47,213 bases of DNA from Verrucomicrobiota bacterium (GCA_018239815.1 JAFEGP010000022.1:1-47213), one strand, 5' to 3'. Shown: positions 1 to 9,960, counted from the first letter of the stretch. The notes: generated by a model from the sequence alone, not told the origin. Made by a program: numbers and translations.

Positions 1-23
1 CTCTACCACTGAGCTACACCCGC
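1..23 (-). tRNA. partial tRNA (5' end only)
   Basis: On the reverse strand these 23 bases are identical to the first 23 bases of the complete tRNA-Gly that follows at 87-158 (acceptor strand GCGGGTG, then TA and the GCTC D-stem). The window edge cuts the gene before the anticodon, so its identity is not visible. A second glycine tRNA with another anticodon is likely, but this is inference from the shared acceptor and D-arm. Confidence 0.8.
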
Positions 24-86
24 GTGTTTATTTAACCCGATTTTTGAAATTATTCTTTGTTCAATAAAATCAAAAGTCAAGCCACT

Positions 87-158
87 AGCGGGTGATGAGG
101 CTTGAACTCACGACTTTCACGTTGGGAACGTGACGCTCTACCACTGAGCTACACCCGC
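87..158 (-). tRNA. tRNA-Gly (anticodon CCC)
   Basis: Read on the reverse strand, the 72 nt fold as a complete cloverleaf: a 7-bp acceptor stem (GCGGGTG with CACCCGC), a D arm GCTC/GAGC, an anticodon stem TCACG/CGTGA closing the 7-nt loop TTCCCAA, and a T arm GTGAG-TTCAAGC-CTCAT. The loop gives anticodon CCC, which reads GGG glycine codons. The discriminator base is U, as is usual for bacterial tRNA-Gly. No CCA is encoded. The gene is in tandem with the partial tRNA at 1-23, separated by 63 nt. Confidence 0.93.
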
Positions 159-169
159 AAGAGGCAGCC

Positions 170-199
170 ATTTTATCTATGTGAATCCTTTTTCTGCAA
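170..199 (-). promoter_or_regulatory. putative sigma70-type promoter for the tRNA genes
   Basis: On the reverse strand a -35-like TTGCAG (194-199) and a -10-like TAAAAT (170-175) are separated by 18 nt. The -10 box ends 11 nt before the tRNA-Gly 5' end, a usual distance for a tRNA promoter. This is a match to consensus only. Confidence 0.45.
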
Positions 200-265
200 A
201 CTTTTTCATTGCTCTGAAGATGTCGAAGCTGTACAAGTAAATTCTGATTTTAACATTTCTAACCC

Positions 266-3200
266 ATGTTGAATTTCCGAAAACTAAGACAAGATTTTTC
301 CTCTACCATCTTGAAAGAAGGTAAACAACTTTACGATCAAGATTCTATTCTTGATGCTCAGATCCTGCATTTGGATCAGGATACTATTCGTCTGAGCTCC
401 AAAGTGAAGGGCGCTTTCGACCATGTTTATGAAAGCGAGGTTGAGATTAATAGAAATGAATCATGTGCTGTAGATTCCAATTGTGATTGTACTTATACCT
501 ATGATTGTCAACATATTGCGGCTTTTCTGTTTTTCTTAGAAAAGCATTTAAACCAAATTGTTGTGAGTTATTCGAATCAAACGGATTTGAATCATGTAGA
601 AGAAGAGGTTAAGGAACAGTTGCAGCAAACTTTCCAGGTTGCTCAACAAAAAGAAGAGCGACGTAAGGATGAGGTCTTTCAAACTGAGATTCTTTCAGAA
701 TATGTGGGAGCAGCACATTTATTAGGCCATAGTCCTTTCTTTCTTCCTCATTCTGATTTAAAAGAAGATGAAGCAGAATTAGCTGTGATCTTATCGCCTC
801 AAAATGATGAAAATAAAGATCATGTAGAAGTTTCTTTGGCATTGCGTTTAGCTTCTCGTTCTAAACCTTTGAGCGTTCCTAACATTAAGGCTTTTCTTAA
901 TGCTTTTAGCTACAGAGAGCCTATTTTGATTGCAGGACGCCGTTATTTTTTTACTTCTTCGTCTTTTGATTTGTTCTCTAGAGAAATTTTGCCAGCACTG
1001 GTGACGCATGTGCGATCACATGGTTCTGCTGACGAGCGCTATTTGCGTGTAGGGAATCTGGCAAAAGAGGAATTAGGGATGCTTTTGGCTCGTATGTATG
1101 AGTTAAATATCGCTAAAGGCGCTGCAATAGGAGATGATACCGCTGCGCTTCCTTGTTTTTATTTAGGTAATCTTGAAGAGTCTCTGAGTTTTTCCTTAGC
1201 AAGAGCTCAAATCCAGATTGGTTTGGAAACATTAGAAGTTCCGGGTCCCACTCTATTATTAAAGCCTTCTTTGACAATTGAGCAGGAAGTCATTGTTGAA
1301 GAAGAGGCTCTAATTTTAGCCTCCTCAAAACCAGGAGTCATCCACAAAAATATCTATTATCGCTTTCAGCCTCAAATTCGACGCATTCATCTTAAAGAGC
1401 TTGAATCTTTGTCCCATGTTGCGATTCCAGAGCCTTTAATAGGTACCTTTGTTGAACATGCTCTTCCTGTTTTAAAGCAGTATGCATCTTTGACTAATCC
1501 TTCTCAAATTCAGCGCTTTGTCACCTTGCCTTTTGCAGGAGAATTGAAAGGACGTTGTCGTCTCCATTATCTTAATGGAGAATTAGAAGCAGAACTTGAG
1601 TTTAGCTATGGAGATTTAAATGTCCCTGCTACAGCAGCTAAGCTCAATTATGGGCAAATTGCTTCTTTCGTAGCAGAAGATGGAATTCTGGCTAGACAAC
1701 TTGTTGAAGAGCAAGCCATTGTAAGTGCTTTATTTGAAGATTTTATTTGCGATGAGAAAGAGGGTATTTTCCGTTTAAAGAGCGAGAAAAAAATTGTCGA
1801 ATTCATGACGGAAATCATTCCTAAATTTCAAGACCGTATTCAATTTGATTGCCCACAAAATCTGTCGGAACAATTTATTTATGATGACTCTGCGTTTGCT
1901 TTGCATTTAGATGTTTCGGAGCGCGTAGATAGTTATCAAGTCAAGCTAGAAGTGAATGGTCACCTCAAAGGGATTCTTGTTGAACAACTTTGGGAATGCT
2001 TAATTGCAAAAAAGAGATTTTTGGAATTGGCTCGTCCCAAACAACGCAATCAAAGTGGCATTCCAAAAATTTTGGTTCTAGATCTTGATAAATTGAGCCC
2101 CTTAATAGCTTTGTTTGATGAAATTGGAATTACCAAGCTAGATACGCATATAGAAGAGCGGCCTCTATGGAGCTTAACAATGGTTAAGTCTCAAGAGATT
2201 GAGCAGTTGCCCATTCGTTTTTCTATGAGCCCAACATTAAAGAATGTGCAGCAGCAGATGTTGGGAGAAGCGCAATTAGTGCAAATGCCAATTCCTAAAA
2301 CTATCCATGCTGAACTAAGAAAATATCAAGTTGATGGCGTGCATTGGTTGCAAAAATTGCGTCACATGCACCTAGGTGGAATTTTAGCTGATGACATGGG
2401 ATTGGGCAAAACCTTGCAAGCTATTGTTGCGATTTGTCAAAGCAAGAATAGCGATGCCACACGACCTACTTTGATTGTATGTCCAACTTCCTTGGTTTAC
2501 AATTGGCAAGCTGAACTTAACAAATTTTCCTCTCATCTTAGAGTGCTTGTCATTGACGCAACTCCACAGCAGCGTAAAAAATTGTTGCAGACGGCTCATA
2601 ATTATGACGTTATGATCACTTCTTACAATCTGTTGCAGAAAGACATTGAATGCTATAAGGACAAGCAGTTTGACTACATTATTCTAGATGAAGCTCAGCA
2701 TATTAAGAACAGAGGAACGCGTAATGCTAAGTCCGTAAAGATCATTAAAGCAACGCATCGATTAATCTTAACTGGAACGCCCATAGAAAATTCTCTAGAT
2801 GAACTGTGGTCGTTATTTGACTTTTTAATGCCGGGCCTCTTAAGCTCTTACGATCGGTTTGTGGAGAAATTTATTCGTAAAAATAAGACTCAGGAGCGTA
2901 AGGAAGATGCACTTGCTATTTTAAAGAGGAAAGTCTCTCCTTTCATTTTAAGACGTATGAAAGAAGACGTTTTAGATGATTTACCGCCTGTTTCTGAAAT
3001 AGAATATCACTGTCACTTGACCGGAGAACAGAAGGAGCTGTATCAATCTTATGCAGCGTCAGCTAAAGAAGAATTGACTCGGCTTGTGAATAAAGAAGGA
3101 TTTGATCGTGTTCAAATCCATGTTTTAGCTACGCTGACGCGACTTAAGCAAATCTGCTGTCACCCAGCAATTTTTGCTAAAGAACGGGCTGAAACAGGTG

Positions 3201-3712
3201 ATTCGGCAAAATATGATATGTTGTTGGAGTTATTGACCTCTCTTGTAGGAGGTAAGCATAAGACTGTGATTTTCAGTCAGTATACGAAGATGCTTGCCAT
3301 TATGAAAGAGGACTTAAAGCGACTTCATATTCCTTTTGCTTACTTAGATGGTTCAAGTAAAAATCGCTTAGAGATTGTTAACCAATTTAATGAGGATTCT
3401 CAAATTCCAGTTTTTCTTGTGTCGCTTAAGGCGGGAGGATCGGGATTAAATTTAGTAGGTGCGGATACAGTTATTCATTATGATATGTGGTGGAACCCGG
3501 CTGTAGAGAATCAAGCTACAGATCGTGTTCATCGCTTGGGACAGAAAAAATCTGTCTCGTCATATAAATTGATTACATTAAATACAATTGAAGAAAAGAT
3601 TGTTAATCTGCAAAAAAGAAAAAGAGGACTAGTGAAAAAGATCATTAGTTCCGATGATGAGGCAATTGCCAAACTTTCTTGGGAAGAAGTCCTCGAACTT
3701 TTGCAGACATAG
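266..3712 (+). CDS. SNF2-family DEAD/DEAH-box helicase with SWIM zinc finger
   Basis: An 1148-residue SNF2/SWI2-type ATPase that would translocate on double-stranded DNA and remodel protein-DNA or polymerase complexes in the cytoplasm. A SWIM-type zinc finger is visible at residues 73-83 (C73, C75, C81, H83). A long poorly characterised middle region follows. The SNF2_N motor starts near residue 690, with Walker A DDMGLGKT near 709 and a DEAQ Walker B box near 808. The helicase C lobe (VSLKAGGSGLNL, then a DRVHRLGQ motif) closes the protein. Chlamydiae are known to carry such SWI/SNF-like ATPases, and here the gene sits directly upstream of mreB with 6 nt between stop and start. The target of the ATPase is unknown. 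The family call is secure. Confidence 0.93.
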   Translation: MLNFRKLRQDFSSTILKEGKQLYDQDSILDAQILHLDQDTIRLSSKVKGAFDHVYESEVEINRNESCAVDSNCDCTYTYDCQHIAAFLFFLEKHLNQIVVSYSNQTDLNHVEEEVKEQLQQTFQVAQQKEERRKDEVFQTEILSEYVGAAHLLGHSPFFLPHSDLKEDEAELAVILSPQNDENKDHVEVSLALRLASRSKPLSVPNIKAFLNAFSYREPILIAGRRYFFTSSSFDLFSREILPALVTHVRSHGSADERYLRVGNLAKEELGMLLARMYELNIAKGAAIGDDTAALPCFYLGNLEESLSFSLARAQIQIGLETLEVPGPTLLLKPSLTIEQEVIVEEEALILASSKPGVIHKNIYYRFQPQIRRIHLKELESLSHVAIPEPLIGTFVEHALPVLKQYASLTNPSQIQRFVTLPFAGELKGRCRLHYLNGELEAELEFSYGDLNVPATAAKLNYGQIASFVAEDGILARQLVEEQAIVSALFEDFICDEKEGIFRLKSEKKIVEFMTEIIPKFQDRIQFDCPQNLSEQFIYDDSAFALHLDVSERVDSYQVKLEVNGHLKGILVEQLWECLIAKKRFLELARPKQRNQSGIPKILVLDLDKLSPLIALFDEIGITKLDTHIEERPLWSLTMVKSQEIEQLPIRFSMSPTLKNVQQQMLGEAQLVQMPIPKTIHAELRKYQVDGVHWLQKLRHMHLGGILADDMGLGKTLQAIVAICQSKNSDATRPTLIVCPTSLVYNWQAELNKFSSHLRVLVIDATPQQRKKLLQTAHNYDVMITSYNLLQKDIECYKDKQFDYIILDEAQHIKNRGTRNAKSVKIIKATHRLILTGTPIENSLDELWSLFDFLMPGLLSSYDRFVEKFIRKNKTQERKEDALAILKRKVSPFILRRMKEDVLDDLPPVSEIEYHCHLTGEQKELYQSYAASAKEELTRLVNKEGFDRVQIHVLATLTRLKQICCHPAIFAKERAETGDSAKYDMLLELLTSLVGGKHKTVIFSQYTKMLAIMKEDLKRLHIPFAYLDGSSKNRLEIVNQFNEDSQIPVFLVSLKAGGSGLNLVGADTVIHYDMWWNPAVENQATDRVHRLGQKKSVSSYKLITLNTIEEKIVNLQKRKRGLVKKIISSDDEAIAKLSWEEVLELLQT

Positions 3713-3718
3713 GATGGT

Positions 3719-4825
3719 ATGTTAAAAAAAATTCTCGCAAAGAGTCACCCTAGTTTTAAAGCGTTTTATCAAGTCATGTACAACAAAGCTTTAAAACGAT
3801 TCAATAAAGTATTTAGTTTTTTTTCTAGTGATATTGGTATCGATTTAGGTACTGCCAATACATTAGTTTATGTACGTGGTCGAGGCATTGTGTTAAGTGA
3901 GCCTTCAGTTGTAGCTGTAGATTCTCAAACGAATGAAGTGTTAGCTGTAGGACACAAAGCTAAAGCCATGTTAGGAAAAACACCGCGCAAAATTCATGCG
4001 GTGCGTCCTATGAAAGATGGTGTCATCGCTGACTTTGAGATTGCAGAGGGCATGATCAAAGCCTTACTGAAGCGTGTGACACCTGCTCGTAGTCTTTTTC
4101 GGCCTAAAATTCTCATTGCAGTCCCCTCGGGGATTACGGGTGTGGAAAAAAGAGCGGTGGAGGATTCAGCGCTTCACGCTGGCGCTCAAGAAGTTATTCT
4201 AATTGAAGAACCTATGGCTGCAGCTATTGGAGTAGATCTACCTGTGAATGAACCGGCTGCCAGTATGATCATTGATATTGGAGGCGGAACCACAGAGATA
4301 GCCATTATTTCTTTAGGGGGTATTGTTGAATCTCGTTCTTTGCGTATTGCAGGTGATGAGTTTGATGAATGTATCATCAACTATATGCGGCGCACGTATA
4401 ATTTAATGATTGGTCCTCGTACAGCAGAAGAAATCAAAATTACCATAGGTTCTGCTTTTCCTCTTGGTGACAAAGAACTTGAAATGGAAGTACGGGGGCG
4501 AGATCAAGTGGCAGGATTACCTGTTACAAAGAGAATTAACTCCGTAGAAATTAGGGAATGTTTGGCAGAGCCTATCCAGCAGATTGTCGAATGTGTACGC
4601 TTGACATTGGAAAAATGTCCTCCTGAGCTTTCGGCAGATTTAGTTGAAAGAGGCATGGTATTAGCTGGGGGAGGCGCTTTAATTAAGGGATTGGATAAAG
4701 CCTTAACAAAAGATACAGGACTACCTGTCATTATAGCTCCGCATCCTTTGCTGGCTGTATGTTTAGGAACAGGTAAGGCCCTTGAACACTTGGACAAATT
4801 TAAAAAACGAAAGGCCATGATCTGA
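3719..4825 (+). CDS. mreB: rod shape-determining actin homologue MreB
   Basis: This is the bacterial actin that polymerises on the inner face of the cytoplasmic membrane and guides peptidoglycan synthesis. In Chlamydiae, which lack FtsZ, MreB is known to organise the division plane. The phosphate-1 motif [11 protein letters not shown] begins at residue 38, and the ATP-binding motif [10 protein letters not shown] and a C-terminal [11 protein letters not shown] segment are present. The start used has an AGGA box 4 nt upstream. It gives about 30 more N-terminal residues than typical MreB, amphipathic and basic, which may be a membrane-binding extension. An in-frame ATG at 3776 is the alternative start but lacks a clear ribosome-binding site. 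The stop TGA overlaps the pckG start by one base, which points to coupled translation. Confidence 0.96.
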   Translation: MLKKILAKSHPSFKAFYQVMYNKALKRFNKVFSFFSSDIGIDLGTANTLVYVRGRGIVLSEPSVVAVDSQTNEVLAVGHKAKAMLGKTPRKIHAVRPMKDGVIADFEIAEGMIKALLKRVTPARSLFRPKILIAVPSGITGVEKRAVEDSALHAGAQEVILIEEPMAAAIGVDLPVNEPAASMIIDIGGGTTEIAIISLGGIVESRSLRIAGDEFDECIINYMRRTYNLMIGPRTAEEIKITIGSAFPLGDKELEMEVRGRDQVAGLPVTKRINSVEIRECLAEPIQQIVECVRLTLEKCPPELSADLVERGMVLAGGGALIKGLDKALTKDTGLPVIIAPHPLLAVCLGTGKALEHLDKFKKRKAMI

Positions 4826-6630
4826 TGTTAGATGAGCTACGTCATCAAAAATTAAAAGCTTGGATACAAGAGATAATAGAGTTATGTCGGCCTACGAAAA
4901 TAGTGCTGTGTGAAGGCAGTGAGCAAGAAGCTCGTTTGTTATGCGAAGAAATGGTTAAAAAGGGCACGTTGATTGCCCTAGATGAAAAAAAAAGACCGGG
5001 GAGTTTTTTAGCACGCTCTAATCCAAAGGATGTGGCTCGAGTTGAAGAACGTACCTTTATTTGTTCTAAAACACAAATTGAAGCAGGGCCGACCAATAAC
5101 TGGAGAGATCCTGATGAGATGCTCACGCATCTTCAGCAACTTTTTCAAGGTTGCATGCATGGCCGTACTATGTATGTCGTGGCTTTTAGCATGGGGCCTA
5201 TTGGATCTCATTTTTCTCGTGTAGGTGTGCAGCTTACGGATTCTCCTTATGCTGTTATCAATATGCGTTTGATGACCCGTATGGGAAAAGATGTTTTGGA
5301 TATCTTAGAAGAAGATGGTGAATTTGTTCCCTGTGTGCATAGCGTAGGAGTGCCTTTACCCGTTGGTCAAAAAGATGTGCCGTGGCCGTGTTCCCCTGAA
5401 AAAACTGTGATTGCGCATTTTCCTCATACAAAAAGTATTTGGTCTTTTGGAAGCGGTTATGGAGGGAATGCTTTATTAGGTAAGAAGTGTTTTGCTTTGC
5501 GTATTGCCTCATACATGGGGAAAGAAGAAAAATGGCTTGCAGAACACATGCTTATCGTGGGTATTACAAATCCTAATGGGAAAAAACGTTATGTTGCAGC
5601 AGCTTTTCCCAGTGCATGTGGGAAGACTAATCTTGCCATGATGCAAGCAGCATTACCTGGATGGAAAGTAGAGTGTGTAGGAGATGACATTGCTTGGATG
5701 CATCTTGCAGAGGATGGTAGATTATATGCTATCAATCCAGAGGCTGGTTTTTTTGGTGTAGCACCTGGAACTTCTCAACGTTCTAATCCCAATGCTTTGG
5801 CAACCTGTCGTAAAAATGCGATCTTTACTAATGTGGCTTTAACTTCAGATAAGGATGTTTGGTGGGAAGGTTTAACATCTGCACCTCCGGAAGGGGTAAT
5901 CGATTGGCAAGGCATGCCTTGGCAGCCAGGTGCTGCTCAGCCTGCTGCACATCCTAACTCTCGTTTTACAGCTTCTGCTTCTCAATGTCCTATAATAGAT
6001 CCGCATTGGGAAGATCCTCAAGGAGTTCCTATCTCTGCGATTATTTTTGGAGGACGTCGCTCTAATACCATTCCTCTTGTAGCAGAAGCTTTAGATTGGG
6101 AACACGGTACGTTTATGGGCGCGTGTGTATCGTCTGAAACTACCGCAGCAGCGGCAGGAGATATCGGAAAACTACGTCATGACCCCTTTGCCATGCTCCC
6201 CTTTTGTGGTTACAATATGGCAGACTATTTTCAACACTGGTTAGATATGGGTAAATTGGGTATAGCAGATCGACTACCCCGTATTTATAGCGTAAATTGG
6301 TTTAATAAAGACGCTCAAGGTCAGTACATTTGGCCTGGTTTTGGGGATAATATTAGGGTTTTAAAGTGGATTTTTGAGCGTTTAGATGGAACAGCTGCTG
6401 CTAAAAAAACACCAATTGGCTATTTGCCACAAGAAGGTTCTTTAGACCTAAGTGGTTTACAGTTATCTCCCGAACAGCGCAGCTCACTTATTTCCTTGCA
6501 AGCAGGTCTGTGGCAAAACGAAATGAAAGAAATGCGTAGTTATTTTCAAAAGTTTGCAGATCGTTTACCAAAACCGCTGCTTCAACAGTTAGAAAGGATT
6601 GAGCAGCAATTAGCCTCTGAGAAAGTATAA
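4825..6630 (+). CDS. pckG: phosphoenolpyruvate carboxykinase (GTP)
   Basis: The GTP-type PEP carboxykinase interconverts oxaloacetate and phosphoenolpyruvate with GTP/GDP, linking the TCA cycle to gluconeogenesis. Length (601 residues) is right for the GTP family. Visible signatures are the P-loop FPSACGKTN at 261-269 with the reactive cysteine C265 and nucleotide-binding K267/T268, the metal-binding GDDIAWM kinase-2 motif, and the [14 protein letters not shown] segment. The ATG overlaps the mreB stop (TGATG), so translation is probably coupled. The SNF2-mreB-pckG order is a chlamydial arrangement. Nothing suggests loss of function. Confidence 0.96.
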   Translation: MLDELRHQKLKAWIQEIIELCRPTKIVLCEGSEQEARLLCEEMVKKGTLIALDEKKRPGSFLARSNPKDVARVEERTFICSKTQIEAGPTNNWRDPDEMLTHLQQLFQGCMHGRTMYVVAFSMGPIGSHFSRVGVQLTDSPYAVINMRLMTRMGKDVLDILEEDGEFVPCVHSVGVPLPVGQKDVPWPCSPEKTVIAHFPHTKSIWSFGSGYGGNALLGKKCFALRIASYMGKEEKWLAEHMLIVGITNPNGKKRYVAAAFPSACGKTNLAMMQAALPGWKVECVGDDIAWMHLAEDGRLYAINPEAGFFGVAPGTSQRSNPNALATCRKNAIFTNVALTSDKDVWWEGLTSAPPEGVIDWQGMPWQPGAAQPAAHPNSRFTASASQCPIIDPHWEDPQGVPISAIIFGGRRSNTIPLVAEALDWEHGTFMGACVSSETTAAAAGDIGKLRHDPFAMLPFCGYNMADYFQHWLDMGKLGIADRLPRIYSVNWFNKDAQGQYIWPGFGDNIRVLKWIFERLDGTAAAKKTPIGYLPQEGSLDLSGLQLSPEQRSSLISLQAGLWQNEMKEMRSYFQKFADRLPKPLLQQLERIEQQLASEKV

Positions 6631-6648
6631 TAAGTCTACACGAGGAAT

Positions 6649-7578
6649 ATGGCGGGGGATTTTTGTGCAATTGTATTAGGATGTTCAGGAGGTCCTAGGG
6701 AGAATAATCTTTCAGGTTATCTTTTATATCCCTGTCAAGATCCTAACCAACTTCTTGCCTTAGATGCTGGGACTCTTTTAGGGGGCATGGATGTTGCTCA
6801 TGCCAGGCATCATCTAAAAGATTTTGATTTAACGCACAAGGAACTCACAACTGTCGGTGAAGTTTTATTGCATAAGCTTAAGGCTTATGTCATTTCCCAC
6901 GCACATTTAGATCATATTTGCGGTTTAGTTAGCGCATCCGCTGTGGATATGCGTAAATCTATTGTTGCGACAGATGCGACAATTGAAAATCTAAAAGATC
7001 ACATCTTTAACTGGGTGATATGGCCAAACTTTGTAAATGAAGGCAGAACCCCCTATTTAAGCCACTATCATTATGTACATGTTCCTCTAGAGAAAAAAAC
7101 AGCGATTCCGCATACAGATTTTTCTGTAGAAGCTTTTTTACTCTCTCACCCACATGAATATCCTTCGACCGCCTTTTTCCTTGAATATCATTCATCTGTC
7201 ATGCTTTATGTGGGCGACACCTCTCCTGATAGTTTTGAAGATTCTAAGCATTTGTCACAGGTGTGGAAGCATGCTGCTTCTATCCTTCAAGAAGGAAGAT
7301 TAAAGGGTATGTTTTTAGAGTGTTCTGTGCCTAATGAAGAGGCAGACAAGATTCGTCATGGACACCTAAGTCCTAAAACAATGATCCAAGAGCTTGCAGC
7401 TCTTCAACAACAGGCAGGAGTCTCTTTAAAGGGTTTGAAAGTTGTTGTCACACATAGAAAAGAAAACTTTTCTTCTCATAGTGATAATTTTGATCTTATT
7501 GAGAAACAGCTTACAGAGCTTAATCACTTAGAGATTAAATTTATCTTCCCTTCTCAAGGAGATAGGATTGTTTTTTAA
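6649..7578 (+). CDS. metallo-beta-lactamase-fold protein, class II cyclic-nucleotide phosphodiesterase-like
   Basis: A 309-residue metallo-hydrolase. The zinc-binding motif HAHLDH lies at residues 84-89, in a context (HAHLDHICGLVSAS) close to the signature of class II 3',5'-cAMP phosphodiesterases (yeast PDE1 family). Further histidines (LSHPHEYPS, GDTSPDSF, HGHLSP) fit the remaining metal ligands. The N-terminal IVLGCSGGPRENNLSGYLL segment also suits that family. The start has a GAGG box at 6642-6645. It is 18 nt after pckG, probably the last gene of the mreB-pckG unit, and converges with the next gene with a 4-nt overlap. The substrate (cAMP, another cyclic nucleotide, or something else) cannot be read from sequence. 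Confidence 0.75.
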   Translation: MAGDFCAIVLGCSGGPRENNLSGYLLYPCQDPNQLLALDAGTLLGGMDVAHARHHLKDFDLTHKELTTVGEVLLHKLKAYVISHAHLDHICGLVSASAVDMRKSIVATDATIENLKDHIFNWVIWPNFVNEGRTPYLSHYHYVHVPLEKKTAIPHTDFSVEAFLLSHPHEYPSTAFFLEYHSSVMLYVGDTSPDSFEDSKHLSQVWKHAASILQEGRLKGMFLECSVPNEEADKIRHGHLSPKTMIQELAALQQQAGVSLKGLKVVVTHRKENFSSHSDNFDLIEKQLTELNHLEIKFIFPSQGDRIVF

Positions 7579-8645
7579 TAAGCCTTCTTGAAATGCTTTT
7601 CTAAAATAGTCATAAACAGATGAATGCGTTTATCCCACGGAGAAAGCACTGATTGAGGTAGAGGCGTTTGCCCCACCCTGTTCAAGGCTTCTACCAGAGC
7701 AGAAAAATCTGTGTAAAGCAAACAAGAATCAGACACAAGATGTTCTTTTACAATCTCGCAATCAGGGGCAATAATTGTTCTGCCCCATGCTTGGTAATCA
7801 TAGAGTTTAGTGTGGGCTACGTACGGCATTCTTCCTACTAACTGAAAAGGTGCAATAAAAGCATGGGTAGCCATCACCGCCTCTTGTAAGTGACTAGGAG
7901 ATATAAATCCCTCAAAACTGACATTTGCTTGATGCTTGTTTAGTCTGGCAATGTCTTGAGGTTTTCCTCCAATAATTCGCAAAGAAATATGAGGGACCTT
8001 GTCCATGGCTTGTAATAATTCTTCCATGCCCTGTTCTTTGTAAAGCTGTCCGACATATGTAACAGTTGGAGGTAAATCAGCAGAAGGGGGAGGTAAAGGT
8101 TGAGCATCGACAGCTAAAGGTATTACGGCAACAGGTGTAGTCAATTGGTAAGGAGGATCTTGTAAAATTTGTTTGAGTTGTTGAGTTGTGACACAGATTA
8201 AATCAGCATGCTGTAAAACATATTTCTCTAATTCAAAATGCTTTTGGAGGGGTTGATGAGGATAGTAGGCGAGTTCGTGAGCTTCGTACACATAAAAAGT
8301 GTGGGGGCAACGATGCTTCAACAAATCAGCTGCTTGTTTAAGCACGCTCATTAAGACAATATCTGTGGGATATTTTTTTAAAAAATGTCGAGTCGCCCAA
8401 AAAAAGGGCATGTTCCAACTTAAACCGAGTGGATTATTTTTACGTACGATGGGTAAATCATGAAGATATGTAGGTGAAGAGGTTCCATAATACTGACAAA
8501 GAGCTGATTGAGATTGTGAACCTCTTCCTATCATGACGCGTACTTCACACCCAAATTTTGTTAATTCAGAAGCTTCTCGAAATAAAAAACGGTCATGAGC
8601 CTTGCCGGTTGGAAGGATCTCGTTATAAGGAATTGTAATTCTCAT
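7575..8645 (-). CDS. glycosyltransferase family 4 (GT-B fold)
   Basis: A 356-residue single-module GT-B glycosyltransferase, probably acting on a surface or storage glycan at the inner membrane. The C-terminal Rossmann half shows the glycosyltransferase group 1 pattern: TVTYVGQLYKEQGMEELLQA, then IIGGKPQDI, and an acidic/nucleotide-binding region near PYVAHTKLYDYQAWGRTIIA. The N-terminal half has the acceptor-domain signature with HELAYYPH. The start ATG is 40 nt from the divergent fliF start. It is the only reverse-strand gene in the first 14.6 kb and breaks the phosphodiesterase-fliF junction. Donor and acceptor are unknown. Confidence 0.8.
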   Translation of the reverse strand: MRITIPYNEILPTGKAHDRFLFREASELTKFGCEVRVMIGRGSQSQSALCQYYGTSSPTYLHDLPIVRKNNPLGLSWNMPFFWATRHFLKKYPTDIVLMSVLKQAADLLKHRCPHTFYVYEAHELAYYPHQPLQKHFELEKYVLQHADLICVTTQQLKQILQDPPYQLTTPVAVIPLAVDAQPLPPPSADLPPTVTYVGQLYKEQGMEELLQAMDKVPHISLRIIGGKPQDIARLNKHQANVSFEGFISPSHLQEAVMATHAFIAPFQLVGRMPYVAHTKLYDYQAWGRTIIAPDCEIVKEHLVSDSCLLYTDFSALVEALNRVGQTPLPQSVLSPWDKRIHLFMTILEKHFKKAY

Positions 8646-8685
8646 ATTAAATTTTTTTTGAATTTGATACAGAAGAGAGTAACAT

Positions 8686-9960
8686 ATGAAAGATGTTTTG
8701 TCCCATATTAACCGTTTGAAGCAAAAATTAACTTCCGTTCAGAAAATGGGGATCTTGGTTGTCTTTGGGGTAGTTTGTGCTTGTATGGTTTGGTTATGGG
8801 TGTGTGCTCCTTTTTCTGCATATGAAGCTATTTATCCTAACCAAGTCTTGGCGGAAGCAGAAAAACAGCAGGTGTGCGCTTATTTAGATGCTATAGGGAG
8901 TGATTATCAAGATAAAAATGGAACGATTGTTGTTCCTTCCAAATATGTTGAACGTGTCAAAACAGATTTATTAAATCATGGTATATCAGGACAAAAAACA
9001 GAAACAGGCAAAGGTTTTGAGTTGTTCGATACTAATACATGGATTAAAGGCGAAAAAGAACTGCAAGTTTTAGAAATGCGTGCTCTGAAAGGGCAGTTAG
9101 AACACGATTTAACGGAATTTGAAAATATTAAGCGTGCCAGCGTTATTTTAGATGTCCCACCAACTCGTACTTTTGGCAATCAGTCTCTTAAAACAAAAGC
9201 CTCTGTCATTTTGACCTTAATGCCTCAGGCACAATTGTCTCTTTCTCAGCTACGAGCAGTATGTTATCACTTGGCGGGAGCCGTGCGAGGGTTAGAACCT
9301 AGAATGATTGCAGTCTCTGACACTAAGGGGCGTTTATATCAAGCTATTGATGCAAAAGAAACTTCAGAGATTTCAGACCAAGATATTATCGTTGAATCCC
9401 ATCTAAAAGAGGATATTGAATCATTATTACAAACTGTATTGGGAGAAGATAATTTTTATGTTTCGGTGCGCTGTGCAGGCGCAGCAGCTCCAGACCCCTG
9501 TGTTGCTATAGTTTTAAACAAACATGCGATGCAAGAAAATATGCAAGAAGAGTTGTCTCGTCAAATTCAAACTCTGGGTCGAGGGTATAGCTTAACAGTT
9601 GAGCCAACCTTAGATATCTTGCCATTTGAAAGAACACGAGGGCTAAGGAAAGAACCGCAGTCTTCCAATAACTATCTAGGGATTGCCTTTTTAGCGTGTT
9701 CCCTGTTGGCTACAATCGCGTTTATTTCTTCTTTATTATGGTGGATGCGTCGTAACCCTAAAAAAGAGGCAGATGTTGAAGCTGCTATCATGACAAAAAT
9801 AGATATTGCCAAATTAGCTTCTTCATTGGAGGAAGAAGATCCAGAAACTATTGCAATGATGCTGACCTATTTAGAACCTAAAAAGGCTGAAGAGATTTTA
9901 TCGGCTTTTCCTGTTCCTTTACAAGAACAGGTCCTAACTGAATTGGAGAAAGCTTCATGA
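8686..9960 (+). CDS. fliF: FliF/SctJ-type MS-ring protein with C-terminal FliG-like segment
   Basis: The 424-residue protein is a short FliF: an N-terminal membrane helix (about residues 22-43), a ring-building region with the FliF-like GFELFDTNTWIKGEKELQV segment, and a second membrane helix near residues 325-348. It is shorter than flagellar FliF (about 550 residues) and has no lipobox, so it is not a standard SctJ. After the second helix, the last 45 residues (DPETIAMMLTYLEPKKAEEI, then LSAFPVPLQEQVLTEL) match the FliG middle-domain helix block, where flagellar FliG has HPQTIAVVLSYLDP. It therefore looks like a FliF-FliG-like fusion. A GAGAG box precedes the ATG, and its stop overlaps fliH (ATGA). 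Chlamydiae keep such a partial flagellar set beside their main type III system. Its function is not settled. Confidence 0.88.
   Translation: MKDVLSHINRLKQKLTSVQKMGILVVFGVVCACMVWLWVCAPFSAYEAIYPNQVLAEAEKQQVCAYLDAIGSDYQDKNGTIVVPSKYVERVKTDLLNHGISGQKTETGKGFELFDTNTWIKGEKELQVLEMRALKGQLEHDLTEFENIKRASVILDVPPTRTFGNQSLKTKASVILTLMPQAQLSLSQLRAVCYHLAGAVRGLEPRMIAVSDTKGRLYQAIDAKETSEISDQDIIVESHLKEDIESLLQTVLGEDNFYVSVRCAGAAAPDPCVAIVLNKHAMQENMQEELSRQIQTLGRGYSLTVEPTLDILPFERTRGLRKEPQSSNNYLGIAFLACSLLATIAFISSLLWWMRRNPKKEADVEAAIMTKIDIAKLASSLEEEDPETIAMMLTYLEPKKAEEILSAFPVPLQEQVLTELEKAS

Noticed and set aside
4504-4818. Reverse 104-codon ORF antisense to mreB
   Set aside because: It is antisense to a highly conserved coding region, with no recognisable product and no plausible start signals.
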